Shown here: positions 25,875 to 38,074 of the stretch, one piece after another | Numbering within the stretch: position 1 is the first letter of the stretch | Layout of the letters: each line of letters opens with the position of its first letter | Assembly: GCA_020081605.1 (NCBI GenBank) | Contig: JAHREC010000018.1 | Span: forward strand, 310,001-374,000 | DNA: 64,000 bases | Origin: Albifimbria verrucaria | Lineage: Eukaryota; Ascomycota; Sordariomycetes; Hypocreales; Stachybotryaceae | Reading direction: 5' to 3' | Position numbers and translations under genes: made by a program | The notes under the pieces: model-generated | Databases searched by the model: none | Told to the model about the DNA's origin: nothing | What the model saw: the letters and a program-made list of their open reading frames with translations, nothing else

Positions 25875-28406
25875 ATGGGTTCACCTAGATTGTGTGGTCT
25901 ATGGGCCATATCGGTCATACTACGACATGTCTTAGCCGCATCTGAGGCATCGCATGTATTGTGGTATCCGAAGCCCGTTGATAGAGCTTTCTACGAAGCT
26001 CTTCCGATAGGAAATGGCAAACTTGGAGCCATGATTCACGGTTATACAGACCGTGAAGTTATTATGCTAAACGAAGAGTCAATCTGGAGTGGTGGCTATA
26101 TGGATGATAAAATTCCTCCAAGGGCGCTTCAAAACCTCCCCAAGATACGTGAGCAAATCCTAGCAGGATACTTGACGGAGGCAGGTGAGACCTGGAGTGA
26201 GAATTTTGTTCCAGAGTATGATGATATGCGCCGATATCAGCCGGCCGGGGAATTCAACATTAGTTTCGGACATGATTGGAACAAAACGTCACGGTATAGA
26301 CGAGACTTGGACATAGCAACAGGAGTATCATCTGTTTCCTACGTATACAACAACGTAACTTATACTCGCGAGGCCTTTGGCAACTTTCCGCAGAATGTTC
26401 TAGCTTACAAGTTCCTGGCTAGTGACCAGGGGCCCTAAGTTTTAGTATTTCATTGACAAGGCAGCGCATGGTCATACGCAATACCGTTAGCAAGTCAGAT
26501 CAGACATTGACTCTTCATGCTACTGGGGAGGAAGACAACACCTATCGTTTCGTGTCCAAGGCACGTCTTATTCTGGCAGGGAGTGAGTATTGAATGGGAT
26601 CTGTATAATTTACGCCCTAGAGCCCGCAAATTAACATTTCTAATAGCTGGAGAAATTCGCGCTAATGGCTCGATTCTGGAAGTCCGTGACGCCAACGAAG
26701 TCTGGATATTATATTCCACGGAGACTGCTCATAAACACCCCAATGCAACATACGCCGACCTTGAATCCATTTTAGACAGTAGGCTCAGTGGTTCTGCTAG
26801 GCTAGGCTACGAGTCTCTTCTTGAAGAGGCCATCAGTGACTACAAGCAGTATTACGACCGTTCTTCGATTGATCTAGCCACTTCATCTTCCGAGGTTGGC
26901 AGTCGCGACACATTAGCCCGGATCGAGAACTGGAAGCGGGAGGCAATATTACGACGGACCCTGAAATGATGGCCCTGCAATTTAACTATGGAAAATACCT
27001 CTTAATCCAGTCATCTCGACCAGGTACTTTGCCTGCTAATCTGCAAGGCATTTGGTCTCACAGCCAGGAGTTCAAGCCCCCATGGGACAGCAAATTCACC
27101 CTAAACGTGAACCTTGAAATGAACTATTGGTTAGCACAGCCATTAGATCTTCACGAGATCGCTTTGCCAGTCATTGATCTGTTGGATGTTATTGCTAAAA
27201 CTGGAAAAAAGGTGGCCCAGGGCATGTACGGGGCCGAGGGCTGGTGCTGCCATCACAACACGTCAGTTGTTCCTGCTTGGTTCAAGCCTCTATGTTTGCA
27301 TCTGGAGCGCGCCATAACTAATACATAGCAGGGACATTACCGGAGATTGTACTCCATTCCATGGCTTGACCATCGCTGCTCCTTATCCATTGGGTGGTGC
27401 GTGGCTTGCTTTTGAAGCGATCGAGCACTTCCGTTTCACCGAAGACACAGAGTTTGCTCGGACTCGTATCTTACCGCTTCTCAAAGGAATTACAGATTTT
27501 ATTTATAGTTATGCGGAAGAGAGAGACGGTTACTGGATAACTAACCCATCTTGTTCACCCGAAAACAGTTATTATATTCCTGAGGGTATGTCGGTCGCCG
27601 GGGAGAATACTGGAATTGATGCCGGAGCAACCAATGATCGCGCCATCATGTGGGAGATAATGACGGCATGGATTCAAATCTCAGAGAGACTGGGATCTAG
27701 CGAAGGCGTAGCGAGGGCCAAAGCATTTCGCGACAAGATCCAAGGCCCGGTTGCAGGCTCTTTCGGGCAGCTTCTTGAGTATTCCAGGGAGTATGAGGAA
27801 AACGAGGCAGGACATCGTCACTTCTCACCCCTTGTTGGTGTTTACCCAGGCACCTGGACTACACGATTAGAAACGCCTCAGGATGCGGACAAGGCGTACA
27901 AGCTTTTGCGATGGAGAATGGAGAATGGTAGCGGGGGAACAGCTGGTCCGTAACATGGGAAGTTTGCTCCATGCCAGGCTTTTTGATGCCCTCACGCCCT
28001 ACAGCTTTCTATGCAGCTGATTAACCGCTGGGTTCATAATAGCCTTTTGAGCCGTAACGGAGGCTATTTTCAGATTGACGGAAACAGCGGATTCACAGCC
28101 TCTATCATTGAGATGTTTCTGCAGAGCCATGCCGGGGTATTACATTTGGGCCCAGCCATCCCTCCTGCTGGAATGGGAATGGATAGCGGTAGCTTCAAGG
28201 GCTGGGTAGCACGTGGTGGTTTCAAGGTTGACATGACATGGAAAAACGGCGCAGTTACCAAAGCGAAGATCCTATCACGACTTGGAAATCCACTGAAGGT
28301 GAGAGTGGGGAACGGCACGAAATTCAGAATGGACAACATGCAAAGAGCCATGAATGTCGAGGCCATTACAACAGAAGTTGGCCAAAGTATAGAAATCATC
28401 GTCTAA
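25875..28406 (+). CDS. Secreted GH95 alpha-L-fucosidase, five frame breaks
   Basis: This is a glycoside hydrolase family 95 enzyme, typically an inverting 1,2-alpha-L-fucosidase acting on xyloglucan or fucosylated glycans. The signal-like N terminus starts at 25875 and is followed by the family hallmarks ALPIGNGKLGAMIHG and LNEESIWSGG. The catalytic (alpha/alpha)6 barrel has GTLPANLQGIW and HHNTD, and the C-terminal part has IDGNSGFTASIIEM. Introns: 26583-26646 and 27262-27331; splicing of the second recreates the conserved aspartate of HHNTD. Frame breaks: 26429-26432 (four G), 26938-26940 (three G), and three between about 27.92 and 28.01 kb. Five missing bases give 2403 nt (800 residues), the family's normal size. 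No random stops or lost motifs are seen, which argues against long-term decay. Confidence 0.88.
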
Positions 28407-28811
28407 GCAACAGTCCTTGATAGTTCAGAGCAGCCACTATGGATGTTTTAAGAAATTTAGGACTTCAATAGCACATCTGGAGCCGCACGTACATTGTTCG
28501 AGGAAATATATCGGGGCAAGAAGTAGCATTCTGTTTAAAAGTGTTGTCATTTACGCTGCCTAGCAAGGGGCACTTGCAAACAAGTCAAGTCGAATGTGTC
28601 ATTGCTAGTTTTCCGAGACGAAGATTAGGTGTCTACCTCTGTACTCCGTGTAAAAGAAGCTATAGTAGAATTACATAAACGGCTTTTTGTAATGTGGTGA
28701 TGCAAACAATGGGCACTTCGAAAAGCCTCGCATAAGCCCAATGCATGCATATGATTGGGTTGCTGCAAGATCTTGATAAGACAAATAAGATGAGCCAAGT
28801 TCAACCAATCA
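28407..28811. other. Intergenic, fucosidase 3' side to tRNA
   Basis: Nothing recognised besides the likely 3' UTR of the fucosidase gene and the 5' flank of the tRNA gene. Confidence 0.6.
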
Positions 28812-28885
28812 GGTCGCTTAACTCAGTTGGTTAGAGTGTTGTACTAATAATGCAAAAGTCGCCAGTTCGACCCTGGCAGTGACCA
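28812..28885 (+). tRNA. tRNA-Ile (anticodon AAU)
   Basis: The 74-nt sequence folds into a full cloverleaf. The acceptor stem GGTCGCT pairs with AGTGACC (one G-U pair), the D stem is ACTC/GAGT, and the anticodon stem TTGTA pairs with TGCAA. The seven-base loop CTAATAA gives anticodon AAT. The T stem GCCAG/CTGGC holds loop TTCGACC, and discriminator A is at 28885. The internal A and B box sequences are intact. There is no intron. It decodes AUU/AUC isoleucine codons after A34-to-I modification. Confidence 0.93.
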
Positions 28886-28886
28886 T

Positions 28887-28894
28887 TCTTTTTG
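28887..28894 (+). terminator. RNA polymerase III terminator of tRNA-Ile
   Basis: A T-rich run (TTCTTTTT) follows directly after the tRNA, as expected for polymerase III termination. Confidence 0.7.
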
Positions 28895-30565
28895 GGGGTT
28901 GATTGTGGATTGCCTGGATAGTAGTTAATGGCATGTGACATCCAGTCCAAGGTTTTGGCGCTTTTTTTCTTTCTCCACGTATAAAATCGGCCATTATCTT
29001 GGCTTCCTGTCTATCACCCAGCTCTTGTCCCTGTGGTCAACTTCTAGGCAGTGGAGATAGAATTTCTCGAGCGTATAGCGTTATTGTCTCTGTATTTTAC
29101 AAACTAGTTACTTGCACTCAAAATAAAGATGCTGGATCTGCCATGAGGCCCTACCCTGGACCCTTCAAATACCGTTTCTGCAAATCCCTCACCAGCTTTC
29201 AGGAATGAATTGAGCACAGGCTTTTCCCACGACTTTGTTTTTAGACATCGACTGCTAAAAATGGATAGTTTTAAAACCTCCGAAATTCCCTATCACCATT
29301 CGAATGGTTTGTCCTACCAAGGTACTTGATCGGACAGCAAATACTCCTTGGCGTATTGCTAGATGTTGAACCCCCTTTCGTAGTGATGAAAATGCCCTGA
29401 CCGAAATATTCAGAAGGTATTTCGAAAAGGTTCATAATGGTTTCCGTGGTTAGCAGGAGGAGGATGGACGCTGGTCCAGGCCTATGCAACGGTGGACCCG
29501 ACTCGGCTTTCCTGTTTCTCTCCTTGAAGTTTATCACTTCAACCTTTGAGGGCGCTACTTCTATTGAATTCTCACTTTATTCAACAGCGTAAGCCGAAAA
29601 ATGTAAGACTATATTCGCCTAACCCATTCATCACTGATTTTTACGATAGATGAGCTGGATAGAAATCGAGGAGAGGTGCCATACCTTGTGTTCTTCATGT
29701 TAGATCGGGTATGTTCATTGGGCAGCAAACGGCGTTTTGCCAATCCTGGATCACAAATTGGAATTCTTCCGGCTAACGACGCCGTATGGGTTAGCCTTCT
29801 GTCAATAACCACAACATCAACAGATAATGTCAAGATGGCGATTCCTTCCGTTATGAGCGAGCAAAGCTATCGAATGCATTATAAAATGTTGTATCGTGTC
29901 CTCTAAGTTGATGCTGTAGAGATAGAGCTTTGAACTAAGACGGGAGCCCAGCTTTGACGGCATTGTGATCAATCGCGGTGCAGTAAAGATCATTAGCGTC
30001 AGGGGTCATGCCGCGAAGAAGGAGAAAGGTCTTCATTGTGAAAGACGTAATGTTGAGCAGCTAATTTTCTTACACTCACGTTGAGTACGATGTGCTGATA
30101 TCCTTGAGGCTGGTAAGCCTTAGACTAAGTGGATGTCCCATAGTGTTAATACATAGAACAACTTCTTGAACCCTGGTGAACCTGATCGCTGGGATGTAGC
30201 GTTATATAGCGATACTAACTTCTGGCATATGAATCATTGGCTAATTTACTAGCTTCAATACATCCAGCTTTTATCCGGGTCCAATTTGTCAATTTACTGA
30301 TTTGCTACTTAGTCTGCAGCTTACTGGCCTTAAGGAGATGTACGATTTCATTAACAACTTGAATCAAGATGTGGTCAGCTTGTTTTCGATTCTCTTGAAA
30401 ACGTGGGGTTCGCGCTATCACACCATCGTTGAAAGTTGCCAAATTTATTCTTAATGTCTGCCGCTTATGTGTTGAGGTTTGCGAGACTTAACGGTTGAAG
30501 AACAATATTTGCCATTGCGGGATCAGCATTAAGCCATTTATATCTATAACAATTCATTTAGCTGC
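28895..30565. other. Gene-free stretch
   Basis: About 1.7 kb with no supported gene. The right part (about 30.1-30.36 kb) contains copy 2 of a dispersed repeat. Confidence 0.5.
30100..30360. repeat. Dispersed degenerate repeat, copy 2
   Basis: Aligns by eye to copy 3 (39.38-39.68 kb) from CTTGAACCCT through the TTTTATC...GTCAATTT block to an AAGGAGAT end. The core also aligns to copy 1 (17.16 kb). Many differences are transitions. An AGCGAT/ATCGCT inverted pair lies inside, reminiscent of the hairpin beside copy 1. Confidence 0.5.
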
Positions 30566-31147
30566 CTATTCCTTTGTACCGCGTTGATATTGCTCATAGC
30601 CAGTGCCTTCACGGCCATAACTTGGATGACCCTTGCCCTTGGACTCCATGACTGCCAATCCGTCACCTTGACGTGATTCCATTAACTGCATACCCATCAA
30701 TCTCTCATAGAATGGGACCGATCTCTTCCAATCTGCAGTGCAAAGCATGGTTCGTCTCAAATGCGGCATCGTCTCTAGGACCTCCTGCACGCATTGGATC
30801 AACCAGCTTCCTAGTCCGTAGCCCTGATATTCTGGATCAACCCAGACATCCGTTAGATACGCAAATGTGACGTAGTCAGTTACGCATCTGGCTAAACCAA
30901 TGAATTTCCGCTCCTGCAGTTGATCTGTTGAGCTCGTGGTGTGGATTTGTTCATACATGCCGAAAGACAGCGAGTTCTCTACCATCTCCCGCATGGCTTG
31001 TTCAGGCGTGGCTTTTGCCCAGTAAAAGTCTGATGAGTTGAAAACATCAATCAAACGTGGAATAGGGATGAGACTTGGTTGAGTCGAAACGAGATATTGT
31101 TCTTTCGTCCAAGACCGCGCTTGGAGGGCTGTCTTAGTAGTCGCCAT
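30566..31147 (-). CDS. GNAT-family N-acetyltransferase
   Basis: A single-exon, unbroken 193-residue protein. The acetyl-CoA binding motif is visible as VDPEYQGYGLGSWLIQ (Q/R-x-x-G-x-G/A type), preceded by the beta strands TFAYLTDVW and followed by the FYERLMGMQ segment near the C terminus that is typical of small GNAT enzymes. It would transfer an acetyl group from acetyl-CoA to a small-molecule or protein amine, probably in the cytosol. No signal peptide or membrane segment. Substrate unknown. It is flanked on both sides by gene-free DNA, so context gives no clue. Confidence 0.88.
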   Translation of the reverse strand: MATTKTALQARSWTKEQYLVSTQPSLIPIPRLIDVFNSSDFYWAKATPEQAMREMVENSLSFGMYEQIHTTSSTDQLQERKFIGLARCVTDYVTFAYLTDVWVDPEYQGYGLGSWLIQCVQEVLETMPHLRRTMLCTADWKRSVPFYERLMGMQLMESRQGDGLAVMESKGKGHPSYGREGTGYEQYQRGTKE

Positions 31148-31435
31148 GGCACCTACTCAAGCGGGTGGGATTCTTGTGTTTGTGCATTTATGTTCTGGTT
31201 GAGGGTATTCACCTGATTATAAATGGTCTACTATCAAGACTAATAACGAAGAATTAAATAAGTGCAAATGACTCATTGTAGTCGCTCCCGTTATCGGCAT
31301 TTCAACATGACCCCACCACCCACAGTAGAAAATTCACAAGTGCTAAGCGTAGCGGTGTTTTTTTCCTTTATGCACCAAGAGTTATATGACAGAATAATCA
31401 GTTATGTCTTTGGGGAATTCTCATTGCGCAATAAT

Positions 31436-31482
31436 TTGAAAAAATAAAAATAAAAATAATAATAAACAAAAACAAATAACTC
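31436..31482. repeat. A-rich low-complexity tract
   Basis: A run of AAAAATAAAAATAAAAATAAT-type simple sequence. No function implied. Confidence 0.8.
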
Positions 31483-32292
31483 GTTAAGATAGCTCGGCGT
31501 TTAAATAACAATATCTACGTGAAAAGACAAATACTCCTTGAAACTCCGTACTCAGATTGCGCGTCATAATCTTGCACAACAGTCTGTTAGTTGGCACAAG
31601 CTTTGAATGACCGTTTACCCAGTAATAGTTAGGCTGGTGATATCGTATAGCCCATCAGTAACTTCGGTTTGTCATATGCTTCGAGGATGTCTCACTCAGT
31701 AATCGAGGGCAAGAGTTGGCATCAAATGCCTGATGAATAAAGGGCACGGAATATAAAAGCCTCTGGTCGCAATAGGCAGAAATTGAAATGCAAGATACAG
31801 AGCCCTCGCTGTTTACCTAATTAAATTCTTTGTCCTTTGTAGATACGTCTTACTGGGACTTGTAGGTACCTGTTACGGCTCGCTGTACGCGGCCGTTTGC
31901 TGCCTTGAAATGTCCACTTCAAGTCCAGATATGAACAATAATACTAACACCACTTAAGCATTCTGTGTGATGGAAGCCCAAATAAAAAGTCGTAGGAGCA
32001 GAAAGAATAGTCTAGACGTGAGTAGATTTCTCGCGGTGATTTATGTATAAAACTGCCAGAGCACATTATCATATGTCGCTATCTGATCATTTTTGGATTT
32101 TGCCAGGACCCGAGCTATAACTGATCCAGTTTTATACTTTGTTTCAGGTGTGACGATGGAATACGAATAGATAACTCATTGATCGTCGAGACCTATGCAG
32201 AAATCCACCCCAAAAGCCACCATTTTCCGATAGCATTAACCAACTGTATATGCGTAATCATTAGAGGCTGTCGCCTGAGAATTTCATACCAC

Positions 32293-32318
32293 CTTTCAAT
32301 CTCTACGGATATTGAAAG
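32293..32318. repeat. Stem-loop 1 of an adjacent pair
   Basis: CTTTCAAT and its exact reverse complement ATTGAAAG are separated by ten bases. It stands 17 bases from a second, stronger hairpin. Confidence 0.55.
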
Positions 32319-32335
32319 AATCAGCGCAACAAAGC

Positions 32336-32365
32336 CCAGGCATTTCCCTTGAGGGAAATGTCTGG
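32336..32365. repeat. Strong 13-bp stem-loop with four-base loop
   Basis: CCAGGCATTTCCC and GGGAAATGTCTGG pair over 13 positions (one G-U type mismatch) around the loop TTGA. It lies in a gene-free stretch, so it is not an internal part of a known gene here. It could be part of a non-coding RNA, a protein-binding palindrome, or a relic of a mobile element. Confidence 0.6.
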
Positions 32366-33516
32366 TATTGAACTAACGGTGGTGACTGACATAGGCTCGC
32401 TTATCGAGACTGAAAATTACTCAGATAAGTAAATATTAATCGAAGCTAAGCTTCAAAGGTTCAGATGCACACAGACACACGGGGTCGTCAGATGCACATA
32501 TGACTTGTAGCACCCATCTGCTCTAGCATTCGAAGGACACAAGTATAGAGCAGACTATGAAATTCATCAATCAAATCAGGGTAAAATCTACCGGTCTTCA
32601 AACCATTATACGCCAGCTAATAGTAGATGTATTTGCATTACTTATTTTCTGTATGCGGGTGCTAGTCAAGTATAGAACTCTAATTGTATTGAGAAATTGC
32701 ATAGTATACTGATGCGAGGATTAAGTTGCTGGGGTTGCCACGTCTTTACCTAGTCAGAAGACTCAAATACATAGGAAACAGGAACATAAGATGAGGCAAG
32801 TAGTTCTTCCATGGCCAATTCGATAATTATCTTACTCAACCAGCACGACTTGTGGAATCATACACATTTCATATGAGTCGTCGTCTTGGAAACTCGGAGA
32901 TCTGTTATGAATTGGTGCTTGGGTAGTCGAATTAGACTTGTTGATCAATCATGGCAACCTAAGGTTCAAGCCACTTATGTTTGTGACCATGGCCCGTCAA
33001 GAAATGAATATGACATTGCACCTGTTTTGGTTTACGATTCTGCCAAGCCTGATTGACAATGTGGTTTTCCCTTCTAAGTAATTATTCATAAGTCAGAGAC
33101 TGTGCACGAGAATTGAAAATCTTGATTTAAGCTTAAGACGCCTAAATGCGTTATTTCATGCACAAATAACATGACCATCAAGTGGATCGGATATCTCTCT
33201 TTGGATTCAGGGGCTGACTTGAAGGCCATCAGGATCCACGTGCCAAGCAAGAACGATGCAAAGCTAGTGGGATCAACAAGCCAAACCGTTTCTTTCGGCT
33301 AACATTCTTCTCCAGTATTCTTATGATTGTACAGCTTAAATCTGTGAGTGCGTGGATACGACGAGCGTTGGCACACGTCATAACGCTCTTATGAACCAAG
33401 TTGTTGACCGCACCTCCAGTACTCATGGAGCTTATTGTGGGCATTGCGAGAAGGAAGAAGAGGGACTGGAAATCAACCCGGATGCAAGGAGAAGCTCTCA
33501 AATCCACGTCCCGGTG

Positions 33517-33523
33517 TATAAAA
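33517..33523 (+). promoter_or_regulatory. Possible TATA box of sugar transporter
   Basis: TATAAAA lies 280 bp upstream of the transporter ATG at 33797. This is rather far, but acceptable if the mRNA has a long leader. Confidence 0.3.
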
Positions 33524-33796
33524 GCTAAGCCGAGCCGCATTTTCTAGAGCGTCATTGAATCATTCATCAAAATTTATTAAGGCACTGCCAATAACCACAT
33601 ATTTCCCTATGAGCATATCAGGGGACATCTTTGATAAACATATTCCAGGTATTTGCATGTTATGATTGGCGAGATGCCTGAAGGTATCGGGCTCAAAATC
33701 AACCCATCCTTTCCTGGTCCTGAAGGTCCTATAGAAACTGGCCATGAGAGCAATCCAAGTCCCACCAAATCTGAAAAAGCCGCAGAGAAAGTACGA

Positions 33797-35545
33797 ATGC
33801 CAACATCGACGATGAAGCCTCAAAGCCCACTTCCCGGCTCTTCAATAAACTGGGTGCCCTTCCCGAATGGAAAGTTGGTGGAAAACGTTTGCGTGGTGCT
33901 GCTTTGAATTGGTCTATCGGATTCATTGCTTCATGCGGCTTCCTTATGTTTGGTTATGACCAGGGTGTCCTCAGTGGTCTTCTCACCTTGGATTCTTTCC
34001 AGAGAAATCAAGCACTCATGACACCTTTGGATAGATCCAATAAACTTTGCTACAACGCCAACGGAACCCGCAACTACAGCCATTGTCACGGTGATGCCAA
34101 TACGCAGGCTGCCGGGGTTGCTGTCTACCAAATCGGCTGTTTCTTAGGCGGCGTTGTCATACTCCTCAAAGGCGAGGCTTGGGGCCGCCGATCTTCCACC
34201 TTCTGGGGCTCCCTGATCATGATAATCGGTACAATCATGCAAGCCGCATCGTTCGAATACGGCCTCTTTGTTGGTGGTCGCATAGTGGGTGGCATTGGAA
34301 ATGGCATGGTTACATCAACAATCCCTACATGGCAATCCGAGTGTGCACGACCTGAACGAAGGGGCTTCCTCATTCTATTATCAGGGGCGCTGATATCCGG
34401 TGGAATAATGATTTCCTACTGGGTTGTTTATGGTTTTTACTTCCTCGAGGGTGAGGTTCGCTGGCGTTTCCCATCATGTTCCAAAGCTTTTTCACAATTT
34501 TGGTCATGATTGGGCTGCTGTTCTTGCCAGATTCACCTCGCTGGCTCGTAATGAAGGGTCGGACGCAAGATGCTCGTGAAGTCATTAGTCGACTGTTAGA
34601 TAAGGATGAGCATTCTAGCGAGGTGGAAGAGGAAATTTCACAAATCACAACTGCTCTTGGATTTCAGCAACAGGGAGGACATTTTGCTCGTCTCATCACT
34701 GGTGGTCCCTCACAGAACCGCCGCCGCACTATACTTGGTATTGCTGCTCAGTTTTTCCAACAAATCTGCGGAATCAACCTCATAACCTACTACGCTACAT
34801 TTGTGTTTGAGAATTCACTTGGTTTCGGTCCACAACTTTCACGACTGCTGGCTGCCCTCAATGGGACCGAATACTTCTTAGCCTCGTTAGTTTCTCTACC
34901 TTTGATTGAGCGAGTTGGACGACGCAAGCTTATGCTTTTCGGCGCTTTTGGCATGATGACTTCTATGGCAATACTCGCAGGTGCCACCTCCACAGGTGAA
35001 ACTAACGAGCAAGGAGCTCCTCAATTGTCCACAACTTATGGTGTTACGGCTGTTGTTTTCCTCTTTGCCTTCAACACCTTCTTTGCCGTGGGCTGGCTTG
35101 GCATGACTTGGCTGTATCCAGCGGAAGTGACCAATCTGCAGACGAGAATTCAGGCAAACGCTCTCTCAACCTGCAGCAATTGGATCAGTAACTTTCTTAT
35201 AGTGATGATCACTCCGCCAGCATTTGCTAACCTTCAATACAAAACGTACGGTGCGATTTAATGATGTTTTGAGATAAAATCACTAACAATATCCCCAGTT
35301 ATATCATGTTTGCTGTCTTCAACGCAGCTCTGATCCCTTGTGTATATCTCTATTTCCCAGAGACGTCGAAGAGATCTCTTGAAGAGATTGACCTTTATTT
35401 TGCTAAGGCTTATGCTGAGGGTATTTCTCCCGTAAAGGCTGCGAGTCAGATGCCACGCTACACTGCTGTTCAGCTTGATCAGCAGCTGGAGCAATATCTG
35501 GGACCTCAGGACCAAGAGACATCTGGGTACAACAGGGAAATTTAA
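33797..35545 (+). CDS. MFS sugar transporter (sugar porter family), two frame breaks
   Basis: This is a 12-helix sugar porter related to fungal hexose and polyol transporters. After a short N terminus comes PEWKVGGKRLRG, then helix 1 with FLMFGYDQGVLSG. Other signatures are EAWGRRS, the central PDSPRWL, FFQQICGINLITYYA in helix 7 (sugar contact), ERVGRRKLM, and PETSKRSLEEI after helix 12. The ATG at 33797 is chosen because it is the first in a frame that can join this N terminus. One frame break lies near 33827-33838 and another at 34470-34472 (three C should be four). The intron is 35246-35298. With two bases restored the length is 1698 nt (565 residues). Substrate unknown; it stands near fucosidase and LPMO genes. 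Confidence 0.88.
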
Positions 35546-36417
35546 TAAGAATTACTATTAGTATCTATTACTTCGCCGTCAGAAGGTTTACTCAATGCAG
35601 TCGAAACGAAATCACTTAAAATATCTGGGGCTATAGCCTAATTTATGAGCACATTGCCTATAGCTGAATACAGCGAGGACGAATTTCCAATTCACTCATA
35701 TCATTGGAAGCTGAAACTTGGGCTGTGGCTGTTTCCATGTTGGTGTTCTTATATGCAGAGTCTCAAGTTATTCCCAGCATTAATAAATGTTCCCCAATTA
35801 AAATTCGAGTCTAAATTGATGTTGCAAGCTCATTCAAGGCTTGTTGAAAAAAGAAAGAAAGAGGGAGCCGTGACCAATTTACTTGGCTAGGGTCATAGCC
35901 GCCTCGTAGGCATTCTGGAGTCTGTGGGTGGTTTTCATGTCCTTGGGCTCGGCACCATAAACAATTAAGACAACTTCAAACTTGGTCAGTCATTTTTACT
36001 CTTCATGAATTGTAAATTATTCCCCATTCCCTCATAATAAATTCCAAAATCCTCCCTTGCGAGGTTTGCAATGATAACGGCGAGAAATCTTTTCTTTATC
36101 ATGACAAGGACAACGAAATAAACCCGGCGACTGTTGTTGTTCTAATCATGCGTTATTTCACGGTCTTGCATGTTAGCGATATTTTCGACATTCTGGGGTG
36201 ACGCCAAGGTAAATAGTTTGTATCCCATCGTAGTACAACTCTAAGCTTAATAAATTGCTCAGCAGAGAGATCTTGATGATAGAAGTCGGTTTACAGCGAG
36301 CCAGCATCTTGTCCAATGCTGATCCCTTAGCAGTCCGAGACGGTACGGAAATTGTTGGATTGGCCAATGTAATGACCGTGTGAATGCCTTTCCAGCTATT
36401 CAATAAATTCCTAACGT
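35546..36417. other. Intergenic between convergent transporters
   Basis: No supported gene. An 81-codon frame at 35645-35890 shows no features. Confidence 0.55.
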
Positions 36418-38074
36418 CTAAACCAAATATCTAAATCCTCTTCTTTGATCCAGATTCTCATCATCGTTGTGTATAATGTCTAATCCGGCCGTTTGGGCAG
36501 CAACATCATTATGCTGCTCCCAAGCAGCCTCTCCCGCCTCCAGCTTCTTGTTGAGACGAATAAGGATGACGCGGAATGCGAATGTACCGGCGATGGTGAC
36601 TCTGAACATGGACAAAACAATGCCATAACTCTTCCGATAACCGTTCTCACGAAGTGCCCAAACATAGGAGCCTGCAATATTACCCAGCTGACTGAAGGCA
36701 TTGATCAGAGCCAGTGCAACTGCACGCTTGGCTGGCGGTCGTGGAAATGAGGAAGAAATCCATGAATAGAAAACAATAAAACCGGCATAAGAACCAGCTT
36801 GAAGAAAGAGTGCAACATAGCGGGCAGCGGTATTTTCGGTCGACATGCTAATTACGAAGCCAACGATGCCCATACATATGGGGAGAACGATATGCCAGAA
36901 CTGGTCAAGGTCAGTTTTCCGAGTTTAAAAATGCAGAGAAATTGGGATTTCACCTTTTCTTGAGTTCTATCAGCGTGCACCGCCCAGAACAGGGAGATGA
37001 TGCACGAAAACACCCACGGTGGGGAGCTCATCAGTAGAGTCGGGACATAGGAAAAGCCCAGCGTTTGTGTTAACGAGGGAAGAAGGCGTTGAATGACAAC
37101 CCAACAACGTAAGCTGTGAAGGTAAGCATCATCAGATAGATCTTGACATCCTTCAGCGCCATAATGAGGCCGTCGAATACACCTTGATCTGCCGAATCTG
37201 CGTCCGCCTCACCCACGTCCTCCATCATACGGAGCTGTGCAACTTGTAGTTCCTCCTCGGTGAAGCCTCTGGAGTTGTGCGGTAGGTCAGGCAAGATGAA
37301 GGCCGCAGTAATGGCAATGAACATTGTCGCTGAACCTTCAATCCAGAATAGCCAGCGCCAAGCGGCATGGCCTAGGACGCCCTGCATGTTAGATAGTACA
37401 CCAGCACCGACGAGGGCCGAGAATGCATTTGAGATCAGGTTTCCACAGAACAAGATAGCGTTACGGGTTGTAAGCTCTCTGCGAGTGTACCATTTCGATA
37501 GTAGCAATAGTGCACCGGGTAGGAAAGCAGCTTCCACAAAACCGAGGAAGAATCGAACCACAACCATCTGACCAAAGTTGTTGACATTTCCTGAGAGAGT
37601 AGAAATAAGCCCCCATAGGAGCATGGCGGCAGAGATATACCATGAAGGTCGGGATATGCGGTTGATGAACATGTTTGAGGGCACCTGCATCTGTGAGATT
37701 TACACCTCCAGGCATTTAACTATGAGAGAACTGACCTGCATCAAAATGTATCCGACGTATAGGATACTCAAGCAGGTGGCATACTTTGTGTCATCCAATT
37801 GCAAGTCATCCTCAAGGCCTCGCAATCGGGCCGCGGCGATATTATTGCGATCAAGATAGTTCATGATATAGATGAGGACGAACAGGCTGCACCTCATATC
37901 GAGCTTGCGCTTCATGCTCTTCTCCACAACAGCTCGGCGGGCAGAATCCATAACTGGTCGGCCTTTCAAGTTGTCGGGTGTGGTGACATGTTCAACATCC
38001 TCCATGCGCGCCGTTTCCGCGTCGTTCTTAACGCCGCTCGCCGGCAGGCCGGCAGAGGAGATCTCGTCGGGCAT
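36418..38074 (-). CDS. MFS permease of the Dal5/anion:cation symporter type, one frame break
   Basis: This is an allantoate-permease-like MFS transporter (ACS family), which takes up organic anions, vitamins or small peptides. The N-terminal segment shows YIMNYLDRNNIAAAR (helix 1 hallmark), followed by QVPSNMFINR and RFFLGFVEAAFLPG (helix 4 hallmark). Exons are 37736-38074, 36954-37690 and 36418-36900, with introns of 45 and 53 bp. At 37077-37079 a run of three G on the + strand (C on the coding strand) must be four to pass from AFFP into SLTQTLGFSY. With it the protein has 519 residues. Substrate unknown. It stands alone between convergent and tandem genes with no operon-like context. Confidence 0.88.

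Larger units (their letters stand above)
31148..33796. other. Gene-free stretch
   Basis: About 2.6 kb without a supported gene. It contains an A-rich tract near 31.44-31.48 kb, two adjacent hairpins at 32.29-32.37 kb and a TATA motif at 33.5 kb. A 103-residue frame on the minus strand at 33229-33540 has no recognisable features. Confidence 0.5.

Noticed and set aside
31436..31482. A-rich tract as a retroelement poly(A) tail
   Set aside because: No reverse transcriptase remnant or target duplication is visible beside it; simple low complexity explains it.
33229..33540. 103-codon frame on the minus strand as a gene
   Set aside because: No recognisable features, and it overlaps the presumed promoter of the sugar transporter.
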